Shown here piece by piece: positions 7,967-13,306 of a stretch of DNA of 13,306 nucleotides. Source of the stretch: Nitrospirota bacterium (lineage in GTDB: Bacteria; Nitrospinota_A; UBA7883; JACRGQ01). How positions within the stretch are numbered: the stretch's first letter is position 1; the number at the start of each line of letters is the position of its first letter. Location: NCBI GenBank assembly GCA_024275775.1, contig JAJRYM010000181.1, forward strand, positions 1 through 13,306. Direction: 5' to 3'. Under the pieces are notes generated by a model that saw only the letters and a list, made by a program, of their open reading frames with translations, searched no databases and was not told the origin of the DNA. Both the position numbers and the translations under genes were made by a program.

Positions 7967-9106
7967 TTATTCCTCCTTGTCATTGATAGTCGGGTCGAAC
8001 TTTTTTCGGTTGAGAAAGGTGTACGCCCCGTGTATGGCGGCCCCAGCGGCGGCCGCTCCTACAAGAGTAAACCCCACCTTGTCGACAGACGCCTCTACAC
8101 CGGGGAGTTTTATATTCGGCAGCCTTTCGTAAAATGGCGACATGTTGTCCCAAAACTGCGGCTCGGAGCATCCAATGCATCCGTGGCCCGCCTTAACCGG
8201 CCACGATGTGCCGTCGTTATATTCCACAACTGAACAGTTGTGGTACGTTTGCGGCCCTTTACATCCCACCTTGTACAGGCACCACTTCTCCTTTGCGCCG
8301 GCGTCGCCGAACTTTTCGACAAACTGTCCCGCGTCGAAGTGGGCGCGACGCAGACAGTGGTCATGAATCCTCTTTCCGTACGCGAAAAGCGGCCGGCCAA
8401 GCTTGTCAGTTTTTGGGAACGACCCTAGCAGGAGAAAGTTTACAATCACCGCGACGGAGTTAACGACGTTGTGTGGGCAACCGGGAACCTTGAGGGTAGG
8501 TATTCCTGTCGCCTCCTCCACCCCAACGGCTCCGGTGGGGTTCGGGTATTGCGCCTGTACGCCCCCGAAAGATGCGCAGTTGCCCACGCACATTATCGCA
8601 GCCGCGTCCTGACACACTTCCCGGGCAAGTTCAATGCCGGTCTTGCCGGCTATGGTTAAATAGTCGCCCTTTTTGGTGTTCGGTCCCGGCGGTTTGCCCA
8701 TCGGAATGGCGCCTTCGCAAACGGCGATATATTTACCTCTGTTTTCCTCCATCGCCTTCTGGAGGGCTCCCTCCGCGGCCTCGCCAGACGCCGCCATGAT
8801 TGTTTCGTGATAATCGACGGAAACGATATTGAGAATGAGCTCTTCGATGGAAGGGTTGGTTGACCTTATAAACGCCTCCGAATCGCCGGTGCATTCGGCG
8901 AAATGCAACCAGATTACCGATGGCCTCCGCGTCGCTTTTTCTATGGCTTCCGCGATTTTCGGTATGAACGACGGCCCAAGACCGAGAGTGACGGACATGA
9001 GGGCGCAAAATGAAAGGAATTCGCGCCGGTCAATTCCGGCGAGAGCTTTTGACCTTTCCTCCCGCCCCTTTGAGGAAATCTCGTTCCTCATCCTTAAGTT
9101 ACACAT
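7967..9106 (-). CDS. hyaA: [NiFe]-hydrogenase small subunit, Tat-exported, with Asp at a proximal-cluster ligand position
   Basis: The electron-transfer subunit carries three Fe-S clusters. A twin-arginine leader (DRREFL, 26-31, then a hydrophobic stretch to about 48) sends the complex across the membrane. A hydrophobic segment (about 343-366) is the C-terminal anchor. Distal-cluster ligands are His248, Cys251, Cys276 and Cys282. Medial [3Fe-4S] ligands are Cys291, Cys310 and Cys313, with Pro303 in the usual place. Proximal-cluster ligands are Cys72, Cys177 and Cys210, but the expected fourth Cys is Asp75 (ECTGDSEAF instead of ECTGCSE), encoded by GAT. The two extra cysteines of the O2-tolerant [4Fe-3S] type are absent: Gly74, and Gly after ASFG. 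Three-Cys/one-Asp coordination is known from the actinobacterial-type hydrogenase of Ralstonia eutropha. The ATG at 9106 has AGGGAG about 8 nt upstream. Confidence 0.97.
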   Translation of the reverse strand: MCNLRMRNEISSKGREERSKALAGIDRREFLSFCALMSVTLGLGPSFIPKIAEAIEKATRRPSVIWLHFAECTGDSEAFIRSTNPSIEELILNIVSVDYHETIMAASGEAAEGALQKAMEENRGKYIAVCEGAIPMGKPPGPNTKKGDYLTIAGKTGIELAREVCQDAAAIMCVGNCASFGGVQAQYPNPTGAVGVEEATGIPTLKVPGCPHNVVNSVAVIVNFLLLGSFPKTDKLGRPLFAYGKRIHDHCLRRAHFDAGQFVEKFGDAGAKEKWCLYKVGCKGPQTYHNCSVVEYNDGTSWPVKAGHGCIGCSEPQFWDNMSPFYERLPNIKLPGVEASVDKVGFTLVGAAAAGAAIHGAYTFLNRKKFDPTINDKEE

Positions 9107-9158
9107 ATCTTTCTCTCCCTATACCGTGCCCCTAGTTATTTTCATTTCCAATCTTTTT

Positions 9159-9950
9159 TCAAGACCCGTTCACCGCTCCGGACGTCTTTTCCACATCTTT
9201 TTCGATTGGAGGTTTTTCGTGCAATCGCATTCCGTAGTAATCGTGGAAGTGTCCAATTTCTTTTTGCGGAAAAAGTTTGTATCCGGCGATAATCGACGAT
9301 ATGTCGGATTCGGTGAACATGGTGTTTTTCCAAATCTGCATGTAAACGTGAATAGTCACGAGTGCAATGATTACAAACATCATGGTGTGATGAAGGAGGC
9401 GGACTTGCTGGAGGCCGCCGAGGGAAGCCGTTATAGAAAAGGATGTTTTGTACCAGAACGTGTTGGGATTTTCGGCTGGCAGGTACATGAGAAAACCTGT
9501 AATGACCATTAAAAAGAACAAAACAGACATCATGAAAATCCCCATCCCCCCAAGAGGATTTACGAACCTGTAGCTTTTGTGCTTGCCATGGCCGGTAGTG
9601 AAATAGACAGCGAGCGTTATGGCGTTAACTATATTTTTCGGCGTTGGAAAAAACTGTTTCATATCCTTGTTGCAAGAGGCAGTAAACGAAAGGTAAAACC
9701 GGCTCAGGAGAGAGGCTATCATGAACATAGCCGCCATAAAATGATAGTAGCGCATGTCCGCCATGGCGAACGCCTGGTATGCTTCGCCTCGCCCGAAATA
9801 GAAGCTGGGGTTGGCTATGTAGAACCCGGTAATGACGAGGGTGATCACCGAGCAGAACAGAACCCAATGAATGACGCAGGCAAGGACCGACCTTGTGCGG
9901 ACGAGCAGGTAAATTTCGCTATTGTCCTGATTTAACTGGATTTCAGCCAT
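9159..9950 (-). CDS. second Ni/Fe-hydrogenase b-type cytochrome, first gene of the operon
   Basis: This 263-residue membrane protein is of the same HyaC-like family as the cytochrome at 5593-6285. Counting from the ATG at 9950, the family histidines are His28 (VIHW), His70 (RYYHF), His187 or His188 (RLLHH) and His201 (TIHVYMQ), with four hydrophobic segments around them. Shared blocks with the other copy include GEAYxAF, RYYHFxAAM and the LLHH/LVHH region. It differs by a C-terminal hydrophilic extension of about 30 residues rich in His, Lys and Glu. The frame continues upstream to an ATG at 10007, but the start at 9950 is preferred because a run of eight G directly precedes it and the upstream residues do not look conserved. 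The stop is 52 bp before the small-subunit start. Position and family imply a membrane electron carrier for the same enzyme. Confidence 0.92.
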   Translation of the reverse strand: MAEIQLNQDNSEIYLLVRTRSVLACVIHWVLFCSVITLVITGFYIANPSFYFGRGEAYQAFAMADMRYYHFMAAMFMIASLLSRFYLSFTASCNKDMKQFFPTPKNIVNAITLAVYFTTGHGKHKSYRFVNPLGGMGIFMMSVLFFLMVITGFLMYLPAENPNTFWYKTSFSITASLGGLQQVRLLHHTMMFVIIALVTIHVYMQIWKNTMFTESDISSIIAGYKLFPQKEIGHFHDYYGMRLHEKPPIEKDVEKTSGAVNGS

Positions 9951-10229
9951 ATCCCCCCCCGAAACAGCCAAGTTGCAGGTACAAACTAGTCTAGTAATGA
10001 AATCCATTGCACTGAATTTACCATAAACACCCTTTGTAACGACGGGTTGTTATGTGGCAGCTACAAAAATTGTAGCTGATTTTCGTGCACCGGCCATGCT
10101 CTTAATATATGCCTCCTTCCCGAATATGCAAATGTAATTTCGGTTGACATAATAAACTCAACTTATGAATCACCGGTTGTTGGTATGGTAAAATAAAAAA
10201 TATCCGTCCGCTCGCTGAAAGGTAAGTTT
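9951..10229. promoter_or_regulatory. divergent control region between hydrogenase and hyp operons
   Basis: This 279-bp region separates two operons reading away from each other, so it must hold both promoters. It contains a perfect 9-bp inverted repeat (10058-10078), an 11-bp dyad ACTAG-T-CTAGT (9985-9995) and a TTGACA at 10144-10149 that could be a -35 element for hyp. No good -10 box lies 16-18 bp after it. I looked for the GG/GC pattern of sigma-54 promoters on both strands and found none convincing. No start site can be placed from sequence alone. Confidence 0.5.
10058..10078. promoter_or_regulatory. perfect inverted repeat, candidate operator
   Basis: The arms are CAGCTACAA (10058-10066) and TTGTAGCTG (10070-10078) around a central AAA. 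The symmetry and 21-bp length fit a dimeric regulator site. The alternative, a transcription terminator, is less likely because only a short T-rich stretch follows and no upstream gene ends here on either strand. It lies about 108 bp upstream of the cytochrome start and about 150 bp upstream of hypC. Confidence 0.5.
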
Positions 10230-10451
10230 ATGTGTCTTGCTGTCCCAATGGAAGTTACGGAAATAACAGGTCTCCGGGGCACAGCCCGGCTGGGTGACGT
10301 TAGCCGGGAAGTTAACCTCATGCTTGTGCCCGATGTAAAGGTTGGTGACTATGTAATTATCCACGCTGGTTCGGCGATATCCATCCTGAGCGTGGAAGAG
10401 GCAAAAAAAACGCTCGACCTTCTGGGGGAAATAGGTCTTGATTCCGAATAG
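10230..10451 (+). CDS. hypC: hydrogenase maturation factor HypC
   Basis: HypC is a small chaperone that works with HypD to assemble and carry the Fe(CN)2CO unit and then binds the large-subunit precursor. The 73-residue product begins MCLAVPMEV, and Cys2 is the essential, exposed cysteine of the family. The beta-barrel core pattern (GDVSREVNL, VKVGDYVIIHAG) is intact, and the C-terminal helix EEAKKTLDLL is typical. AAAGG lies about 8 nt before the ATG. It is the first gene of a packed hyp operon, 12 bp before hypD, and diverges from the hydrogenase genes it serves. Confidence 0.96.
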   Translation: MCLAVPMEVTEITGLRGTARLGDVSREVNLMLVPDVKVGDYVIIHAGSAISILSVEEAKKTLDLLGEIGLDSE

Positions 10452-10463
10452 GGGACGCCTGGC

Positions 10464-11561
10464 ATGAAATACATGACGGAGTTTCGCGACGGGAAAATCG
10501 CGGGAAAAATCGCAAGGGCCATAAACAGCGAATCCAACAAGAAGATTCGTATAATGGAGTTTTGCGGCGGCCATACGATATCGCTTCTTAAGTACGGGAT
10601 ACAGGACTTGTTGCCGGATAATATCGAGATGGTCTCCGGTCCGGGATGCCCGGTATGCGTCACCTCCAAGGCGGAGATAGACGCCGCCATAGAATTGTCT
10701 GAAAACCCTGATGTGATTCTCGCATCGTTCGGCGACATGATACGGGTGCCCGGCGCTTCTATGTCATTAAGGCAGTCAAAAGCAAAAGGTTCCGATATAC
10801 GGATAGTCTACTCGCCGGACGACGCGGTAAAAATAGCAGGTGACAACCCGGATAAAAAAATAGTTTTCTTTGCGGTTGGTTTTGAAACCACCGCGCCGGT
10901 TACCGCCTCGTCGGTAAAACTCGCGGAATCGATGAATTTGAAAAACTATTTTGTCTTAAGCGCTCATAAAACCACACCCGGCATACTATCCGCGCTCCTT
11001 GCCGAAGAAGTCAGGCTCGACGGTTTCATCTGCCCCGGCCACGTTACAGCCATAACCGGGACCGCCATGTACAAACCGCTTACGGACGCCGGGAAACCGT
11101 GTGTCGTGTCTGGCTTTGAACCGCTCGATATACTATCTTCCATACTTTTGGTTGTACGGCAGGTTGAAACAGGAATCGCCAAAACCGAAATCAGCTACAG
11201 TCGTGTTGTGGCGCCGTCCGGCAACCTGCGCGCTCAACAGATAATGAACGAGGTCTTTTCACCAACAGACGCGGTATGGCGTGGTATAGGCGTTATTCCC
11301 GACAACGGCCTTAAAGCTGACGGCGATTATAAAAGGTTTAACGCCTGCGCGGAATTCGACATTGAAATAGAAACTGACGAAAAGGAAACAAAGGGATGCA
11401 TATGCGACAAAATTTTAAGGGGTTTAAATAAGCCGACCGACTGCAAACTGTTTAACAGCGCCTGCACACCGGAAGATCCGATCGGGGCTTGCATGGTATC
11501 CGACGAGGGAACATGCTCCATCTACTATCGTTTCGGAAGAAAGGGAAAAACTGTTGCGTAA
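10464..11561 (+). CDS. hypD: hydrogenase maturation protein HypD
   Basis: HypD is a [4Fe-4S] protein that forms the scaffold with HypC where iron receives its CN and CO ligands. The 365-residue sequence shows the signature blocks FCGGHT (Cys34), GPGCPVCVT (Cys62 and Cys65), VGFETTAP and CPGHV. The C-terminal cysteine set (CICDKILRG, TDCKLF, SACTP, GACMVSDEGTC) lies at about residues 312-357 and binds the cluster. Length and motif order are normal. The start lies 12 bp after hypC. The end overlaps hypE by 8 bases, suggesting translational coupling. Confidence 0.97.
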   Translation: MKYMTEFRDGKIAGKIARAINSESNKKIRIMEFCGGHTISLLKYGIQDLLPDNIEMVSGPGCPVCVTSKAEIDAAIELSENPDVILASFGDMIRVPGASMSLRQSKAKGSDIRIVYSPDDAVKIAGDNPDKKIVFFAVGFETTAPVTASSVKLAESMNLKNYFVLSAHKTTPGILSALLAEEVRLDGFICPGHVTAITGTAMYKPLTDAGKPCVVSGFEPLDILSSILLVVRQVETGIAKTEISYSRVVAPSGNLRAQQIMNEVFSPTDAVWRGIGVIPDNGLKADGDYKRFNACAEFDIEIETDEKETKGCICDKILRGLNKPTDCKLFNSACTPEDPIGACMVSDEGTCSIYYRFGRKGKTVA

Positions 11562-12570
11562 AACCGACTTTATAACGCTGGCGCACGGGGGTGGGGGAAA
11601 AGCTTCGGAAGAACTGATAGAAGATGTTTTTCTTCCACTTTTTTCCAATGATATCCTTGATTCTCTTTCCGACGGCGCCATACTGGATGCGCCAAAAACC
11701 GGAAAGCTGGCTTTTTCCACCGACAGTTTTGTAATCGACCCGATATTTTTCCCCGGTGGTGATATAGGCTCGCTTGCGGTACATGGCACGGTTAACGATA
11801 TCGCGGTATCGGGCGGCGTTCCCCGATACATATCTGTCGGGTTTGTCCTCGAGGAGGGCCTGCCTATCGCCGCTCTTAAAAAAATTGCCGCCTCGATGGG
11901 AGAAGCGGCGAAAGCTTGCGGCGTATCCATCGTTACAGGCGACACCAAGGTGGTGCCAAAGGGGGGTGCGGACAAGATTTTCATAAATAGTTCCGGTATA
12001 GGTTTTGTGCCTGAAGCGGTAAACATCAATCCAAAACGCATACGGGAAGGTGATTCTATAATTCTTTCCGGGACAATCGGCGATCATGGTATAGCCATTC
12101 TCACATCGAGGAAGGGGCTTGAGTTTAAAACAGAAACCGTATCCGATTCCCAGCCGCTCAACGGGCTCGTGAAAGCCATGCTTGAAGCCGAGCCGGATAT
12201 ACGCATGATGCGTGATCCGACGCGGGGAGGGCTTGCCGCGTCGCTAAACGAAATCGCCAAAGCATCCGCCAAAGGAATACTGATAGACGAAAAAGCCATA
12301 CCGGTAAAGCGGGGCGTGCTATCAATATGCGAAATACTGGGGCTGGATGTACTGAACGTTGCAAACGAAGGAAAGCTTGTGGCTTTTGTGCCGGAAGAAA
12401 GCTCTGGGAAGGTTCTAAGCGCGATGAAAAAAGAGGCCGCAGGAAAGGATTCAGCCATAATAGGCAAAGTCGGGGGGGCGAAACCGGGCAGGGTTGAAAT
12501 GAAAACCGCCTTCGTGGGAAACCGTATAGTCGAATCGCTTGTCGGCGATCAACTGCCAAGAATCTGTTAA
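11554..12570 (+). CDS. hypE: carbamoyl dehydratase HypE
   Basis: HypE receives a carbamoyl group from HypF on its C-terminal cysteine and dehydrates it with ATP to a thiocyanate, the source of the active-site cyanide. The 338-residue protein has the PurM-like ATP-binding layout: AHGGGGKASEELI at the N-terminus, STDSFVI, the HGTVNDIAVSGG block and the GDTKVV block. It ends in PRIC, with Cys338 as the carrier residue exactly at the terminus. The start is TTG, 8 bases inside hypD, with AAGGG about 9 nt upstream. An internal ATG would lose the conserved GGGG motif. The gene lies 5 bp before hypA. HypF, its partner, is not encoded in this window. Confidence 0.96.
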   Translation: MRKTDFITLAHGGGGKASEELIEDVFLPLFSNDILDSLSDGAILDAPKTGKLAFSTDSFVIDPIFFPGGDIGSLAVHGTVNDIAVSGGVPRYISVGFVLEEGLPIAALKKIAASMGEAAKACGVSIVTGDTKVVPKGGADKIFINSSGIGFVPEAVNINPKRIREGDSIILSGTIGDHGIAILTSRKGLEFKTETVSDSQPLNGLVKAMLEAEPDIRMMRDPTRGGLAASLNEIAKASAKGILIDEKAIPVKRGVLSICEILGLDVLNVANEGKLVAFVPEESSGKVLSAMKKEAAGKDSAIIGKVGGAKPGRVEMKTAFVGNRIVESLVGDQLPRIC

Positions 12571-12575
12571 TTATC

Positions 12576-12914
12576 ATGCACGAACTATCCGTCGCCGAAT
12601 CGTTGATGAATCTGATAGCCGAAAATGCAAAGGTAAGCGAGGCCAGAAATGTAATAAAGGTTTCGGTAGTCATAGGGAACCTTTCCGGTATAGTCGCCGA
12701 CTCGTTGAAATTATGTTTCGACGAGGTAAAAAAAGGAACGATCGCCAACCAAGCAGAGCTTGAGGTCGAGGAGGTTTTCGCAAAGGCGCACTGCTACGAG
12801 TGCGGCAAAATATCTCCTGTGGGGCAGTATGTATTTTCATGTCCTGATTGCGGAGAGGTCGTTATCCCCTCCGGCGGCAAGGAGCTCTACCTTAAAGATA
12901 TGGAAGTGGAATGA
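12576..12914 (+). CDS. hypA: hydrogenase nickel-incorporation protein HypA
   Basis: HypA is a small zinc protein that brings nickel to the large subunit together with HypB. The 112-residue product starts MHELSVAESL: His2 and the adjacent Glu3 form the nickel site of the family. The zinc finger uses Cys73 and Cys76 (CYEC) and Cys89 and Cys92 (CPDC). Length is standard. No strong ribosome site precedes it, and with only 5 bp after hypE, coupled translation is likely. The stop overlaps the start of hypB in an ATGA arrangement. Confidence 0.96.
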   Translation: MHELSVAESLMNLIAENAKVSEARNVIKVSVVIGNLSGIVADSLKLCFDEVKKGTIANQAELEVEEVFAKAHCYECGKISPVGQYVFSCPDCGEVVIPSGGKELYLKDMEVE

Positions 12915-13306
12915 GCCGAACGGTAAAAATAGGAAAAAGTATTTTAGAGAAAAACGATACCGTAGCGGCAAGGCTACGGGATAAATTCAGATCCCTGAAC
13001 CTGCCGGTTGTAAACATAATGAGCTCCCCCGGCGCGGGAAAGACGACGCTTCTTGTTGCGACAATCAAACGACTTTCACCGGAAATTTCTGTTGGGATAA
13101 TAGAGGGGGATATAACCACCGACTACGATGCCAGGAAGGTCGAAGAGGCGGGAGCCGCATGGGTGGTGCAGATAAATACCGGCGGAAGGTGCCACTTAGA
13201 AGCGTCCATGGTGGAAAAGGCGTTCGAGCGCGCGCCCGCCGGGCTTGACCTCTTAATAATAGAAAACCTCGGCAACCTCGTATGCCCCGCAGGGTTCGAC
13301 CTGGGC
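12911..13306 (+). CDS. hypB: hydrogenase nickel-incorporation GTPase HypB, 3' end outside the window
   Basis: HypB uses GTP hydrolysis to drive nickel delivery during hydrogenase maturation. The window contains the first 132 codons. The P-loop SSPGAGKTTLL lies at 38-48. EGDITTDYDARK follows at 65-76. GGRCHLEA has Cys94 and His95, and ENLGNLVCPAGFDLG carries Cys124; these belong to the metal and dimer interface of the family. The His-rich nickel-storage N-terminus and the CxxCGC-type motif found in some HypB proteins are absent, so this is the short form. The start shares ATGA with the hypA stop. Confidence 0.95.
   Translation, partial: MSRTVKIGKSILEKNDTVAARLRDKFRSLNLPVVNIMSSPGAGKTTLLVATIKRLSPEISVGIIEGDITTDYDARKVEEAGAAWVVQINTGGRCHLEASMVEKAFERAPAGLDLLIIENLGNLVCPAGFDLG

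Noticed and set aside
6962..8233. A 423-residue plus-strand open frame opposite the hydrogenase large and small subunit genes
   Set aside because: It is the antisense of two strongly conserved genes and its product shows no family motif. Long antisense frames are a by-product of codon use.
8150..8250. Loss of a medial-cluster ligand in the small subunit
   Set aside because: Cys291, Cys310, Cys313 and the usual Pro303 are all present. HGCIGC is the normal form, as in E. coli HyaA.
8829..9512. A 227-residue plus-strand frame opposite the small subunit and first cytochrome genes
   Set aside because: It crosses two real minus-strand genes and their spacer and encodes nothing recognisable.
9951..10229. 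A sigma-54 promoter, common for hydrogenase operons
   Set aside because: No GG-N10-GC arrangement close to the consensus was found on either strand.
1..13306. CRISPR arrays, tRNA or rRNA genes, prophage or defence modules
   Set aside because: I saw no regularly spaced repeats, no tRNA-like or rRNA sequence and no genes of those systems.

Overview
The window carries a complete bacterial uptake [NiFe]-hydrogenase locus next to a rearranged region containing an insertion sequence and a decayed gene. The proteins are bacterial in type: a twin-arginine leader on the hydrogenase small subunit, a lipoprotein signal, and a Hyp maturation set. A membrane-bound H2 oxidase with b-type cytochromes fits an anaerobic or microaerophilic, respiring Gram-negative bacterium. 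The phylum cannot be fixed from sequence alone.

Left part (1-5036): an IS1380-family element enters from outside the window. Its transposase gene is complete, its right end lies near 1588, and its left end is off the window. Leftward from there, in minus-strand terms, lie a gene for an alpha/alpha-toroid (six-hairpin or terpenoid-cyclase-like) protein, the broken 3' end of a class III adenylate/guanylate cyclase gene that overlaps the start of the toroid gene, about 260 bp of unassigned DNA, and a lipoprotein with a clan GH-A-like glycosidase fold. Nothing here is obviously tied to hydrogen metabolism.

Middle part (5037-9950, minus strand): a compact operon in the order b-type cytochrome, small subunit, large subunit, second b-type cytochrome, maturation protease. 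The small subunit is exported as a folded complex by the Tat system and anchored by a C-terminal membrane helix. The large subunit holds the NiFe site and has the C-terminal tail that the encoded protease removes. The cytochromes would pass electrons to quinone. The small subunit has Asp75 where the second Cys ligand of the proximal Fe-S cluster is expected, and two different cytochromes flank the structural genes.

Right part (10230-13306, plus strand): hypC, hypD, hypE, hypA and hypB (cut by the window edge), tightly packed with short gaps or overlaps. They build and insert the Fe(CN)2CO and Ni parts of the active site. hypF is not in the window. The structural and maturation operons diverge from a 279-bp region (9951-10229) that holds a perfect 9-bp inverted repeat, a plausible shared control site.
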